DNA of 64,000 nucleotides from Pseudoduganella aquatica (GCF_009857595.1 NZ_WWCU01000010.1:101424-165423), one strand, 5' to 3'. Positions 9,630 to 19,402 are shown, counted from the first letter of the stretch. Translations and numbers: made by a program. The notes: a model not told the origin generated them from the letters alone.

Positions 9630-10634
9630 ATGAATTCACCCTCACACCGCGCAGCAACGACCATCGACATCGTCGTCTATCCAGGCTTCAAGGCAGTCGA
9701 AGCGATTGGTCCCATGTCGGTGTTCGAATACGCAAATTTGCATCTGCAGCGCCGTGGCAAGGCGCCGGGTTATGACGTGCGGGTGGCGTCGTGCAAGGTC
9801 GGCCAGGTGCGCTCGGACACCTTGATGTCGCTCGACGCCACCAAAGCCCTCAGCCCCCTCGCCCTGCCCGACAACGCCATCATCGTCGGCGCGCGCCACA
9901 TCCAGGAGGCGCTGGTCGAGAGCGCGGCAATCATAGACTGGGTCGCCTCCGTGGCGCCGCGCCTCAAGCGCCTGGCCTCCTTGTGCTCCGGTGCGTTTTT
10001 CCTCGCTGCGGCAGGCGTACTGGACGGCAAACGCGCGACCACCCATTGGAGCGTGGCGGACCGATTGCAAACGGACTTCCCCGCCGTCCACGTGGACGCC
10101 GACGCCATCTTCATCTGCGCCGGCAATGTGTGGACGTCCGCCGGCGTGACAGCGGGCATTGATCTGGCGCTGGCACTGGTGGAGGAGGATTTCGGCCGCG
10201 AGCTGGCATTGGAGGTGGCCACCGAGATGGTGGTGTTCCTGAAGCGGCCAGGCGGGCAGTCGCAATTCAGCGCGCACCTGCGCAATGAGCGCACGGCCCG
10301 GCCCAATATACGTGAACTGCAGAACTGGATACTGGACAACCTGCAAGAAAAGCTTTCGGTGGCGCAGCTCGCGCAGAAGGCGATGATGAGCGAGCGTCAT
10401 TTCACCCGGGTGTTTCAGCAGGAAGTGGGCATGAGTACCCAGGAGTTTATCGAGCGCAGCCGCTTCGAAGGAGCGATGTCATTGCTGGCGGAGCTGGCGC
10501 TCTCGCTGAAGACAGTCGCGGCGCGCGCCGGTTTTACCGATGAGGCGCATATGCGCAGGGTGTTTTTGAAAAAACTGGGCATCACGCCCAAGCTCTACCG
10601 CGAGCGTTTTGCCACAACGGGCGTTGAGGCCTGA
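9630..10634 (+). CDS. GlxA-family transcriptional regulator (DJ-1/PfpI domain plus AraC HTH)
   Basis: 334 aa. The N-terminal class I amidotransferase/DJ-1-like domain (~10-190) carries the nucleophile-elbow segment LASLCSGAFFLAAAG. The C-terminal AraC/XylS DNA-binding domain (~230-330) includes LSVAQLAQKAMMSERHFTRV and a second helix pair ending TPKLYRERF. In this family the first domain senses a metabolite and the second binds DNA. The start MNSPSHRAA is chosen over an in-frame upstream extension because that extension is low-complexity and unlike the family. Divergent position suggests control of the formaldehyde dehydrogenase gene. Its last 40 nt overlap the convergent LysR gene. Confidence 0.9.
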   Translation: MNSPSHRAATTIDIVVYPGFKAVEAIGPMSVFEYANLHLQRRGKAPGYDVRVASCKVGQVRSDTLMSLDATKALSPLALPDNAIIVGARHIQEALVESAAIIDWVASVAPRLKRLASLCSGAFFLAAAGVLDGKRATTHWSVADRLQTDFPAVHVDADAIFICAGNVWTSAGVTAGIDLALALVEEDFGRELALEVATEMVVFLKRPGGQSQFSAHLRNERTARPNIRELQNWILDNLQEKLSVAQLAQKAMMSERHFTRVFQQEVGMSTQEFIERSRFEGAMSLLAELALSLKTVAARAGFTDEAHMRRVFLKKLGITPKLYRERFATTGVEA

Positions 10635-11530
10635 GGGGCCGAAAGGCTGTTCGAGAGCATCTCGAACAGCGTGCGCGCGGCGGGCGCCATGGTGTGATTG
10701 CGCTTGCTGATCAAGCCCAGTGTCCGATGGATTGCAGGATTCACCAGCGGCACGCCGACGATGGTATCCGCCCGCCCAGGCAGCACGGACAAACCGGGCA
10801 CCGCGGCCACCCCCATGCCCGCCTCGACCAGGGCCAGTACGCCCGACACGTGATTGGCTTCGCAAAAGATAAGTGGATGCTTCTCCACGCCCGCCAGCGC
10901 GGCGTCGATGACGCTGCGGTTGCCGCTCGACTTGGCCACCGAAATATACCGTTCGCCCACCGTGTCTTTCCAGTTCAGCTTCTTGCGGCGCGCAAAGGGA
11001 TGATCGCGGCGCATGGCCAGCACATAGCGCTCCTCGTAAATCGGTTCGAACACGATTTCCGGGTCCGCCGCGCCAGTGAAATTGATCCCGAAATCGGCCT
11101 CCCCCGCCAGGACCAGGTTTAGCACGTCCTGGGCGCTTTCGTCGTGGATGCGCACCCGGATGCGCGGAAAGCGTTCACTGAACTGCTTCAACACCTCGGG
11201 GAGGAAATGCCAGACGGCAGACGGCACGCACGCAAGCGTCACCGTGCCCGTCCGGTGCGCCGCGAGGTCGGCAACGCCCAGCACGGCGTCCTCCAGCCCG
11301 CCGAGCGCGGTGCGGACATTCACCAGGAAAGTTTGCCCCACATTGGTCAATTGCACGCGGCGCGTGGTGCGCTCGAACAACTTGACGCCAAGGCCTTCCT
11401 CCAGTTTTTCGATCCGCCGGCTCAGCGCTGATTGCGACAGGAAGAGGTCGCTTGCAGCCTGGCGGAAACTGGCGCGGTCGGCAACGGCGACAAAGGCCTG
11501 CAAGTCGTGGAGATCGTAATTGATGCGCAT
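10595..11530 (-). CDS. LysR-family transcriptional regulator of the porin/transport operon
   Basis: 311 aa with the classic LysR winged HTH at residues 5-65 (FRQAASDLFLSQSALSRRIEKLE) and a C-terminal periplasmic-binding-fold effector domain. It is transcribed divergently from the porin/binding-protein/MFS cluster across a 109-bp gap with an AT-rich palindrome, the usual LysR arrangement. Control of that cluster in response to an organic acid is therefore likely but inferred. Its 3' end overlaps the 3' end of the GlxA-type gene on the other strand. Confidence 0.92.
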   Translation of the reverse strand: MRINYDLHDLQAFVAVADRASFRQAASDLFLSQSALSRRIEKLEEGLGVKLFERTTRRVQLTNVGQTFLVNVRTALGGLEDAVLGVADLAAHRTGTVTLACVPSAVWHFLPEVLKQFSERFPRIRVRIHDESAQDVLNLVLAGEADFGINFTGAADPEIVFEPIYEERYVLAMRRDHPFARRKKLNWKDTVGERYISVAKSSGNRSVIDAALAGVEKHPLIFCEANHVSGVLALVEAGMGVAAVPGLSVLPGRADTIVGVPLVNPAIHRTLGLISKRNHTMAPAARTLFEMLSNSLSAPQASTPVVAKRSR

Positions 11531-11544
11531 GGTGCATTAATACG

Positions 11545-11575
11545 CTGGAAAATTGCAATTATCAAATTATGCCAT
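11545..11575. promoter_or_regulatory. Candidate LysR operator region
   Basis: AT-rich stretch in the divergent LysR/porin gap containing the perfect 10-bp palindrome AATTGCAATT (11551-11560) followed by ATCAAATTAT. LysR regulators bind interrupted dyads in such gaps. Not experimentally anchored; proposed from position and symmetry only. Confidence 0.3.
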
Positions 11576-11639
11576 TTAGCGGATGATTCATCCACTGAAC
11601 AATGAGCCTCATCAAGAAGGCATCCAAAGAGGAGACATC

Positions 11640-12731
11640 GTGCGCCATTCCTGCACCCTTACCGCACTGCTCATGGCAGGCAGCCCCTGCCTCGCGCAGT
11701 CAGGCATCGACGTGTACGGCATCATCGATGTCGGCGTGCGGGGCACCAGCGACCTTGGCGCGAACAATGCGCCCGCCCTGCCCGGCCATAGCACTGCAGT
11801 CAGCAGCGGCGTGGACCAAACCAGCCGCTGGGGCGCAAAAGGCAAAGAGACACTTGGCGGCGGCTGGGCCGCGCTGCTGCGCCTGGAAGGCGGCATCAAT
11901 GCCGACACCGGCGCTTCGGCCAAGAGCGACCGCCTGTTCGACCGGCTGGCATGGGTCGGACTTGAATCACCATATGGCACCCTCGCTGCGGGACGCCAGA
12001 CCAACCTGCTGTCCGACGCGCTCATCCCCGTCGATCCACTCGGCAAGCGCTACGCCTCGTTCAATCCGAACATCAACGTGGCGGGGCTGAGCAATACCGC
12101 CTTTGGCACGCATGCATTGGGGCGCCAGTACGGCCCCAGCGGCTACGCCGACAATTTCTACCGCCTCGACAACACGGTCAAATACACCGCCAACGCCGGG
12201 CCATGGCAAGCCCGCGCCGCCTGGTCCTTCGGCGAAGCGCCAGGCGACGCATCAGCCTCCTCAAGCCACGGCGCCGCGCTGGCTTACCAGCGCCCGGACT
12301 GGGTCGTCTCCGGCGCCACCATGCAATTTCGCAGCCGGGAGGACTTGCCGCTCAACGCCTGGACGCTGGGCGCAGCAGTCCGCATCGCCGGCTGGGACTT
12401 CAAGGCAAACGCCGCGCGCAACAAGGCCAACACGGGAGCGGACAAGACGTTACGCCAGCGCGTGCTGTCGGCAGGCGTGAGCCGCGAGGCCCGTCCGGGG
12501 CTGCTCGTCACCACGGCCTGGTACAGCGTGCGGCGCGAAGCCACGGGTTTTTCCGGCGACGGTTTTAACCGCGGCTTCCTTTTCCTCGAAAACACGCTAG
12601 CGCCGCGCACCACGGCATATGCCGAGGCCGACTACACCGTCTGGCGCGGCGACGCGGCTGGGCTGACCGCGTCGCGCCCGAACGGCCGCCACGGCAGCGG
12701 CCTGACACTCGGCCTCATGCACAAATTTTAA
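11640..12731 (+). CDS. Gram-negative general porin, outer membrane beta-barrel
   Basis: 363-aa mature-plus-signal protein of the Burkholderiales OmpC/Omp32-like porin family, forming a trimeric diffusion channel. GTG start with AGGAG 6 nt upstream, then a signal peptide ending PCLAQS and the mature N-terminus GIDVYGIIDVGVRG, typical of these porins. Alternating beta-strands follow, with WGAKGKETLGGGWAALLRLE and RLAWVGLESPYGTLAAGRQ (the usual loop-3 region). The protein ends in TLGLMHKF, the terminal Phe being the outer-membrane assembly signal. First gene of a cluster with a binding protein and a carrier, so it may admit that substrate. Confidence 0.93.
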   Translation: MRHSCTLTALLMAGSPCLAQSGIDVYGIIDVGVRGTSDLGANNAPALPGHSTAVSSGVDQTSRWGAKGKETLGGGWAALLRLEGGINADTGASAKSDRLFDRLAWVGLESPYGTLAAGRQTNLLSDALIPVDPLGKRYASFNPNINVAGLSNTAFGTHALGRQYGPSGYADNFYRLDNTVKYTANAGPWQARAAWSFGEAPGDASASSSHGAALAYQRPDWVVSGATMQFRSREDLPLNAWTLGAAVRIAGWDFKANAARNKANTGADKTLRQRVLSAGVSREARPGLLVTTAWYSVRREATGFSGDGFNRGFLFLENTLAPRTTAYAEADYTVWRGDAAGLTASRPNGRHGSGLTLGLMHKF

Positions 12732-12750
12732 CGCACATAAGGAAATCGCC

Positions 12751-13536
12751 ATGCGTCCACATCACTTAAAAACCAAGGCCCTGTCGGTGTTCGCGGCGCT
12801 CGCGCTCGCCACCACTGCGCATGCAGCCGACGTCCGCGTCGTCAGCTCCGGCGGCTTTGCCCAGGCCTACAAGGACCTCTCCGGCCCATACGAACACGCC
12901 AGCGGCGACCGCCTGCTCTCGGCATGGGGACCATCGATGGGCACGACGAAGAATGCCATCCCCGCGCGCCTCGCGCGTGGGGAAGCTATCGACGTGGTCA
13001 TCATGGTGGGCGACGCGCTCGACAAACTGATGGCCGAAGGAAAACTCGAACCGGGCAGCAAGGTCGTTCTGGCCAATTCCCCGATCGCATGCGCCGTCAG
13101 GCATGGCGCGCCGAAACCGGACATCAGCACAATCGATGGATTGCGCCAGGCCTTCCTGCATGCGTCCCACGTGGCCTACTCCGACAGCGCGAGCGGTGAG
13201 TATATCAAGCGGCAACTTCTAGACAAGCTCGGCATCAAGCCGGCGATGGAAGGCAAGGCCGCGCAGATTCCCGCCACCCCGGTGGGGGAGATTATCGCGC
13301 AGGGCGAGGCGGATTTCGGATGCCAGCAGCGCAGCGAGCTGAAACCGGTGCACGGCATTGACATCGTCGGCCTGATCCCCGAGGAAGTTCAACTCAGAAC
13401 GGAATTTTCCGGCGCCGTTGTGCGCGGCTCCAGCCACCCGGAGGCCGCCCGCGCGCTATTGCGTTTCCTGGCGTCGCCCGCCAACGCGGCGGCCATCGAG
13501 GCTACGGGCCTGGAACCGGTGGCCACGCGGCACTGA
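12751..13536 (+). CDS. ModA-like periplasmic substrate-binding protein
   Basis: 261 aa with a signal peptide ending AHAAD, followed by a type II periplasmic binding fold similar to molybdate-binding ModA relatives (VRVVSSGGFAQAYKDL, then AIDVVIMVGDALDKL, and PEAARALLRFLASPANAA at the end). No modB/modC genes follow, and the next gene is an MFS carrier, so it probably binds an organic acid or acts as an orphan sensor rather than serving molybdate uptake. It starts 20 nt after the porin. Confidence 0.8.
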   Translation: MRPHHLKTKALSVFAALALATTAHAADVRVVSSGGFAQAYKDLSGPYEHASGDRLLSAWGPSMGTTKNAIPARLARGEAIDVVIMVGDALDKLMAEGKLEPGSKVVLANSPIACAVRHGAPKPDISTIDGLRQAFLHASHVAYSDSASGEYIKRQLLDKLGIKPAMEGKAAQIPATPVGEIIAQGEADFGCQQRSELKPVHGIDIVGLIPEEVQLRTEFSGAVVRGSSHPEAARALLRFLASPANAAAIEATGLEPVATRH

Positions 13537-13550
13537 ATCCCATTTTCAAG

Positions 13551-13576
13551 CCGGCGCGGCGCGCCGGTGCTTTTTT
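13551..13576 (+). terminator. Hairpin plus T-run between binding protein and MFS gene
   Basis: CCGGCGC/GCGCCGG stem (13551-13557 with 13561-13567, 3-nt loop), then TGC and six T (13571-13576). It has intrinsic-terminator form but lies inside the apparent operon, ending 14 nt before the next start codon. It may be an attenuator that reduces expression of the carrier. Confidence 0.65.
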
Positions 13577-13590
13577 CCTGAGAGGTCGTT

Positions 13591-14916
13591 ATGACAAGCT
13601 ACTCCACCATCGACGCGGGCGTTGCGGCTCCCGCCGCAACCGTACCGGTGCGCCGCGCGTCCAGGCTAGGCACGGTCATCCGTGTCACCAGCGGCAACTT
13701 CATCGAAATGTATGATTTCTTCCTGTTCGGCTTTTATGCGCAGCAGATCGCTGCCGCATTCTTTCCCGCCACCAGCGAATATGCGGCGCTGATGATGACG
13801 TTCGCCACTTTCGGCGCCGGCTTCTTCATGCGTCCGCTGGGCGCTATCTTCCTGGGCAGCTACATCGACCGCATTGGCAGGCGCAAGGGTTTGGTGCTTA
13901 CCCTCGGCATCATGGCCTCAGGGACCGCGCTGATCGCCTTCGTCCCTGGCTATGCCAGTATCGGCCTGCTGGCGCCGCTGCTGGTGCTGATAGGCCGCCT
14001 GCTGCAGGGTTTCTCGGCCGGTGTGGAGTTGGGCGGCGTTTCGGTCTACTTGTCGGAAATGGCAACGACGGGCAACAAGGGTTTCTACGTCAGCTGGCAG
14101 TCGGCCAGCCAGCAGGTGGCCATCATCTTTTCCGCCGCGCTGGGCTATGCGCTCAACCAAGCGTTCGCGAAGGAGATGATCGCCGACTGGGGCTGGCGCA
14201 TCCCGTTCTTCATTGGCTGTTCGATCATTCCTGTGGTGTTCTACATCCGCCGCTCCTTGCAGGAAACCGAAGCCTACCTGGCGCAGAAGACGCATCCGAC
14301 CTTCCGCCAGATGATGGGGACCATCGCCCGGAACTGGCCCCTGGTCACGGTCGGCGCCATGCTGGTCGTGCTGACAACCGTCGCGTTCTACATGATTACG
14401 GTGTACACGCCGACGTTCGGCAAAAACGTCCTCAAGTTGAGCACGGAGGACAGCTTGCTCGTGACCTTGTGCGTCGGACTGTCGAATTTTATCTGGCTGC
14501 CCATCATGGGCGCCCTCTCGGACCGGATTGGACGCTGGCCCATCATGGCCGCCTGTTCGGCGATGGTGGCATTGACGGCCTACCCTGTGCTGTCGTGGCT
14601 GATCGCCAATCCGAGCTTTGCCAATATGGTACTGGTTGAATTATGGCTGTCGTTCCTGTACGGCAGCTATAACGGCGCCACCATCGTCGCGCTGACGGAG
14701 ATCATCCCGGTGCAGGTACGGACCACCGGCTTCTCACTGGCCTACAGCCTGGCAACTGCGATGTTCGGAGGATTGACGCCGCTGCTGTGCACCTGGCTGA
14801 TCAATGTCAGCGGCGATAAGGCGGCCCCTGGCTATTGGCTGGCAGGCGCAGGCGCCATCAGCCTGGTGGCGACCTACCTCGTGTACCGCGGCATCGTCAG
14901 GGAACGCCACGCCTGA
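13591..14916 (+). CDS. MFS metabolite:H+ symporter, citrate/tricarballylate type
   Basis: 441 aa with about 12 membrane segments. MHS-subfamily signatures include [16 protein letters not shown] in helix 1, [16 protein letters not shown] between helices 2 and 3 (the MFS loop motif), and [23 protein letters not shown]. Close relatives (CitA, TcuC) import citrate, tricarballylate or related tricarboxylates with protons. The cluster with porin, binding protein and divergent LysR fits uptake of a specific organic acid; the exact substrate is inference. A GAGAGG box lies just upstream of the ATG. Confidence 0.9.
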   Translation: MTSYSTIDAGVAAPAATVPVRRASRLGTVIRVTSGNFIEMYDFFLFGFYAQQIAAAFFPATSEYAALMMTFATFGAGFFMRPLGAIFLGSYIDRIGRRKGLVLTLGIMASGTALIAFVPGYASIGLLAPLLVLIGRLLQGFSAGVELGGVSVYLSEMATTGNKGFYVSWQSASQQVAIIFSAALGYALNQAFAKEMIADWGWRIPFFIGCSIIPVVFYIRRSLQETEAYLAQKTHPTFRQMMGTIARNWPLVTVGAMLVVLTTVAFYMITVYTPTFGKNVLKLSTEDSLLVTLCVGLSNFIWLPIMGALSDRIGRWPIMAACSAMVALTAYPVLSWLIANPSFANMVLVELWLSFLYGSYNGATIVALTEIIPVQVRTTGFSLAYSLATAMFGGLTPLLCTWLINVSGDKAAPGYWLAGAGAISLVATYLVYRGIVRERHA

Positions 14917-14937
14917 ACTAGTTGCGGTCTGGCTCAG

Positions 14938-15222
14938 TTGATGCCGGTGGCGGCAACACGTAACCATACTGCAGTAAGTTCGGGGTGTAACTGCCGCCAT
15001 GACGATACCGGATCCGGACGCCGCCACCATCATCGCGCGCTGCATAGTATAGAGATGGGGCGAACGCGGATAGCCTACCCGGCGCGCCATGTAGCGCAAT
15101 AGATCGCACACCATGCCGCCGGTTCCGGCGGTATCCCCCCCGCCAGCCGGTGCGGCACAAGTGGCGTCCAGCAGCCCACAGGCAGCCGTTGCGATCACGG
15201 CTCGCCGCCATCCTTTCGGCAG
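14938..15222 (-). pseudogene. Decayed N-terminal remnant of a SBP_bac_3-type binding protein
   Basis: Between the MFS gene and the next binding protein, one minus-strand frame encodes a signal-like start (WRRAVIATAACGLLDATCA), then MVCDLLRYMARRVGY and HLYTMQRAMMVAASGSG. These resemble the opening of SBP_bac_3 solute-binding proteins (ligand-domain start, then Pw.RA....G). The similarity ends before the MFS stop codon, no good start is present, and no C-terminal domain exists. It may be a truncated tandem copy of the neighbour at 15237-16046. Confidence 0.4.
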
Positions 15223-15236
15223 TGCGCCGCAACCCG

Positions 15237-16046
15237 CTAGGGCACGATGTGCCACTCCTTGAGTATCGCCTTCAAAGTACCGTCTCGCCTCATGTCGCTC
15301 AGTGCCCGATCAAAGTCGCGCACGATGGCCTCGGCGTCGGGCAGGTCTTTGCGTATGCCCAGACGAATCGGCAATACCAGCACGTCGCTGTTTGACAGAA
15401 TGACCGTGCGCAACTGCGGATGCTCGGCGCTATGGCGCACTATATTGTATTGAATGATCAACCGGTCCTCGATGGCCGCGTCGATGCGCCCCAGCGTCAG
15501 TTTTAGCAGGTTCTGCAGCGCATGGTCCACCGGCTGAGTAACAATACCCGTCTCGCTCAAAAACTCTTCGCTGTAATCGTAATCGCGCCCAATGCCGACT
15601 TTCAGGCCGCGCAGTTCGCCGAGCCTTTGGACACGAACGAAGCGCTGCGCCGTCCCGACAACCGCGATCCTGTTTTCAAGGTACTTTTCGCTGAACAGCA
15701 GGCGCTCCGAGCGCAACGATGTGCTCCACACCGCCACCAAGCCATCGACGCCACCTTGGTAGGTCGAGTGCAGCGCGCGCGGCCAGTTGGAAAAGCGGAC
15801 TGTCACGGCGTAGCCGGCTCTTTGCAAAGCAGTGCGCACAATTTGGGTGGCCACGCCCTGCTTTGGCACGTCGCTGCCAGTGTAGGGCTGCCATTCATTC
15901 GCGGCCAGCTCGATCGGCCGCCCCGCCTGCGCGCCGCCACAGCCGACAGCGGCCCATACCGTCAACCATACGGCCAGCTGGCGGCCAGTCCCGCCCCTGC
16001 TGCGCTGCCGTTCGCTCCATTTGAACACAGCCCTCCCCTTTCCCAT
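15237..16046 (-). CDS. SBP_bac_3-family periplasmic solute-binding protein
   Basis: 269 aa with a signal peptide (hydrophobic core LAVWLTVWAAVGCGGAQA) and an amino-acid-type binding fold: ELAANEWQPYTG, VRFSNWPRALHSTYQGGVDGL, RLLFSEKYLENRIAVVG, LGRIDAAIEDR. No ABC permease or ATPase is adjacent, so this is an orphan receptor like many such Burkholderiales proteins. It is divergent from a histidine kinase gene across a 217-bp gap. It could feed a ligand signal to that kinase, but this is speculative. Confidence 0.85.
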   Translation of the reverse strand: MGKGRAVFKWSERQRSRGGTGRQLAVWLTVWAAVGCGGAQAGRPIELAANEWQPYTGSDVPKQGVATQIVRTALQRAGYAVTVRFSNWPRALHSTYQGGVDGLVAVWSTSLRSERLLFSEKYLENRIAVVGTAQRFVRVQRLGELRGLKVGIGRDYDYSEEFLSETGIVTQPVDHALQNLLKLTLGRIDAAIEDRLIIQYNIVRHSAEHPQLRTVILSNSDVLVLPIRLGIRKDLPDAEAIVRDFDRALSDMRRDGTLKAILKEWHIVP

Positions 16047-16263
16047 GTGATCTCTAAAAAATCAGTGCCTTGCACGGAGCGTGATGTTAGCACCACGCAA
16101 TGTAACGTGCGGCAGCAAATGGGGGAATGGAGCAACCTTCCGCGATAACAAATCTTTATTGGCGGCATAACATTTTCTAATTGGATGACTGGATGGAGTT
16201 GCCATAGAATCCGCCGCGGGCAACCTGGCCCAACCAAGCACAATCGACACCCTCTGGCTCTTC

Positions 16264-16995
16264 GTGACAGTGATTCATATTCTCGGCATTCTTCTTTCAG
16301 TCGCGCTGCTTCCCCTGCGCGGCCTTACATGGCAACCTTGGCGCCAATGGCAGGCCACTATGCGCCAGCAAGAACGCCTGCGCGAGCGGCAGCGCATCGC
16401 ACGCATTCTTCACGACAATTTTCTACAACAATGCCAGTGCGTCCAGCTGGCGCTGGAGCGACAGGTCGAGCAGTGCGACTTCGCGTCGCAAGACAAGGCC
16501 GCACTGCTGCGGCTGGCGAACCAGGCGAACGAGGCAATGGCGGAGGGTCGCGCGCTGATTCTGCAACTGCGACAGGACGGGCACACGGCGTGCCTGGGCC
16601 AGCGCGTTGACGCGCTCGGCGCAATGCTGCTGCGCCTGCGGCCCGCCAAGTTTTCATGCAGGCTGCGGCCCGCACTGTACTGCCTGCGGGATGCCTATTC
16701 CGACGAACTCTACATGCTACTTGCAGAAGCCATCCGCAACGCGTTCATGCATTCCGCCGCCACACACATTTGGGTCGCAGATTTTGGTTGCCAAGCGGAC
16801 CTCTCGGTTGCCGTTGGCGACGATGGCGTCGGATTGGGCGGTGCGAGCATGGACAACGCCGATTCGGCGCGCCACTACGGCCTGCTTGGCATGCAAGAGC
16901 GGGCACGACTGCTTGGCGCCAGCCTGTCGCTCGACAGCCCGACGAGCGGCGGCACCACCGTGTCCCTGCACCTGAAACGAGCGGGATGGGCGTAG
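16264..16995 (+). CDS. NarX/UhpB-type sensor histidine kinase, orphan
   Basis: 243 aa. One membrane helix (residues ~4-20), then a HisKA_3 dimerisation domain with RQRIARILHDNFLQQ (phosphoacceptor His ~50), and a HATPase_c domain with AEAIRNAFMHSAATHI (N box), GDDGVGL (G1) and HYGLLGMQERARLLGA (G2). No response regulator is adjacent; a LysR gene follows instead. The GTG start has a weak ribosome site and the frame is open upstream to 16189 without ATG/GTG, so the true N-terminus is uncertain. Confidence 0.85.
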   Translation: MTVIHILGILLSVALLPLRGLTWQPWRQWQATMRQQERLRERQRIARILHDNFLQQCQCVQLALERQVEQCDFASQDKAALLRLANQANEAMAEGRALILQLRQDGHTACLGQRVDALGAMLLRLRPAKFSCRLRPALYCLRDAYSDELYMLLAEAIRNAFMHSAATHIWVADFGCQADLSVAVGDDGVGLGGASMDNADSARHYGLLGMQERARLLGASLSLDSPTSGGTTVSLHLKRAGWA

Positions 16996-17052
16996 TGCGC
17001 GGCGAGCTGGCATCTTGCAAGACCGCACACCGCTTTGCCCACTAGGAGTATT

Positions 17053-18072
17053 ATGCCAGCAGTAGCCACAGTGAACGGGTGGAAGCGCATGAGAATTGCA
17101 GAATTGCGGGTCTATCACCACTTCCTTATCCTTGCCCAAGAGTTGCATTTTGGCCGGGCCGCCGACATCGCCCACATCACCCAGCCAGCGCTGAGCCAAC
17201 AAATCGCGAGGCTCGAGGACGGGCTCGGCGTCAAGCTGTTCGCTCGCGAGCAGCGGCAGTTGAGCCTGACCCCAGCCGGTGCCGTGTTCAGGGACGGCAT
17301 CGCGCAGTTGATGAGCGACCTGGACCGCCTGACCGAGCGCACCCTGGCCGCCGCAGGTGGCGAGGACTACAGCATGGCGATAGGCATCGTCGAATACGCC
17401 AATTTGCCGCTGGTCTCCGCGACCATGTCGCTGCTTCAGCAAGCGTACCCTGCCGCCCGGCTGACCCGGCACAACATCCATTGCGTGCATCATGGCAGTG
17501 CGCTGATGCGTGGAGTGATCGATGTGGGGATCGGCATTGTGCTAGCGGAGCGGCAGCCACCGATGCCACTCGCCGCCGGCATCGACAGCCAGCGGGTGGC
17601 AAGCTCCCAGTGGCGACTGCTCATGCCCCAGACCCATCGCCTGGCGGGCGCCGGCAGGCTGCCGCTGCACTGCCTTGGCCATGAAAACGTCATCTTGCCT
17701 GCGCGCGAGGTCAATCCCTCGGTGTACGACGGCATTATGCATGCGTGCAACGCTGCCGGCATCGTCCCCAACGTCGTGTATGAAACCTCGCAGGCGCTGT
17801 TTGGCATCCAGCTTGCTCGCGACGGCCTCGGCCTCATGCTGGGCAGCGCCTTCTCGCTGGACGTGGCACCGCCGGGCATGGTGACCGTGCCGTTGGACGG
17901 CTTGCCGGCGCTGGAAATTATCGCCAACTGGCGCGCCGACGAGTGCCGCGCCATCGTCAAGCAGTTTCTCGAGCTTCTAGGCCTAGAGGGGTGCCGCCAT
18001 GCGGAACTGGGCTCGATGTCGCCCGCTCGCACCAGGAAAGCCGCGACAAAGCCAGCGCCGCGACCTTCATGA
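17053..18072 (+). CDS. LysR-family transcriptional regulator
   Basis: 339 aa with an N-terminal LysR HTH (AELRVYHHFLILAQELHFGRAADIAHITQPALSQQIARLE spread over residues 14-53) and a C-terminal effector domain. The start MPAVATV has AGGAG 5 nt upstream; an internal ATG (17089) would also preserve the HTH. It follows the histidine kinase by 57 nt on the same strand. The HTH resembles BenM/CatM-type regulators of aromatic degradation, but no such genes are adjacent. Target unknown. Confidence 0.9.
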   Translation: MPAVATVNGWKRMRIAELRVYHHFLILAQELHFGRAADIAHITQPALSQQIARLEDGLGVKLFAREQRQLSLTPAGAVFRDGIAQLMSDLDRLTERTLAAAGGEDYSMAIGIVEYANLPLVSATMSLLQQAYPAARLTRHNIHCVHHGSALMRGVIDVGIGIVLAERQPPMPLAAGIDSQRVASSQWRLLMPQTHRLAGAGRLPLHCLGHENVILPAREVNPSVYDGIMHACNAAGIVPNVVYETSQALFGIQLARDGLGLMLGSAFSLDVAPPGMVTVPLDGLPALEIIANWRADECRAIVKQFLELLGLEGCRHAELGSMSPARTRKAATKPAPRPS

Positions 18073-18339
18073 TCCCACGAAACCGGATCGATGACCCCTC
18101 GTGCTCGGAATGCGGGTTTACAGAACCAATATCCTTGCGTCCGGTCGATCCGGGCATCGTAAAGGCTGTCACGCTCAGATCAGGTTTCTATGCCTTCGGC
18201 GAGCACTCGTGCGTCGAGCGCGGCGCACATCGCCACAATGCTATCGACGATAGCCTGTTCCGGCGTGCTGGTATCGATTCTCGAATGTGCTACGGACACA
18301 AGCCGCCGGTAGGCAGACTGCGTCCGGCAGAGAATTAAT

Positions 18340-19262
18340 CGACAATAGCCCGGTCAAACCTAGTTCTGCCGCCCCTTCGATTGCCTGCCCCCTGCACTTC
18401 GGTGCGGTAGCACTGGTCGAAGCCGCCGCCGCCGCGCTTCATGATGCGGCTGTCCGGGTCGGAGAAGTTCTCCTGAGCCAAGTCCTCCGGCACGCCGAAG
18501 TCGGGCTTGTAGCGGTTGCCGTTCTTGTTCTTCGGCTTGCCATCCTTGTCTCGGGGCATGCGCTCGTCATCGTCACTGCGCCCCTTGGCAAGGTCGGCCT
18601 CGCGCTGGCGCGCTTCGAGCCGTTCCCGCGGCGCCAGGATCACTTTGAGCCGTTCTTCGCGCCGCTCGATTTCGGCCGGCAGATCCAGTTCTGCTTCATC
18701 CCGCTCGGCCACATCGGTCTGCCGGGCACGTTCCATCAACTGCGCAATCTGCTCCTTCAACTCTGCTTCGGTATCGACCATGCGTCGATAACTCATGGCC
18801 TTGTGTCGCGATGCCGACGCTTTGACCTTGGTGCCGTCGATCGCCACGGTCCCAAGCTTGACCAGGCCGCACTCGCACTCCAGCTTCACAACCTGGATAA
18901 ACAGGGCCGACAGCTCATCCAAATGAAACGCGCGAAAATCGCAGATCGTCCTGTGCTTGGGGAAGTTACCAGCGCCGAGCACCCGGAACGCGACGTCCCC
19001 GTGCAGCTTGCGTGCGATCTTCCGGGATGAGAACACGCCACTCGCGTATGCATACAACAATACCTTGCCCCATCATCGAAGGATGAAACGGCTGATTCCG
19101 AGGGCCGCCGCCCGCGTAACGCGTATGGAATGCACTCAGATCGAGTACATCGACGGTATCGTTGATGAAATACGCAAGATGCCCTTCAGGTGGCCATTCT
19201 TGCAGCGCGGGTGGCAGCAAAAACTGCTGCTGCGGATCATAGGGAAGGTAACTGGTCGCCAT
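18340..19262 (-). pseudogene. IS1182-type transposase, frameshifted and 3'-truncated
   Basis: The N-terminal part (19262 to ~19070) reads FLLPPALQEWPPEGHLAYFINDTVDVLDLS, typical of this transposase group. The frame then breaks in a C-run at 19068-19071 (G-run on the coding strand). Removing one base joins it to the continuing frame LLYAYASGVFSSRKIARKL...FPKHRTICDFRAFH and the DDE-region VKLGTVAIDGTKVKASASRHKAMS. Similarity ends after KRGGGGFDQCY near 18390, so the C-terminal catalytic part is missing. Dead element; no terminal repeats could be assigned. Confidence 0.85.
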
Positions 19263-19402
19263 CCCTTGATTGTAATCCGGGCAGCACGTCAGTTCCAGTC
19301 TCTGCCGCGCAGACTCCTAGGCGAATTGGCGCCAGTGTCATCTCTGGTGTGCAACGGCACCGAGGCCTTGCACTGAATCGCCACGACCATGGTAGACATT
19401 CT

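Noticed and set aside
12751..13536. Molybdate ABC importer (ModABC)
   Set aside because: The binding protein is ModA-like, but no ModB/ModC follows; the adjacent carrier is a citrate-type MFS protein.
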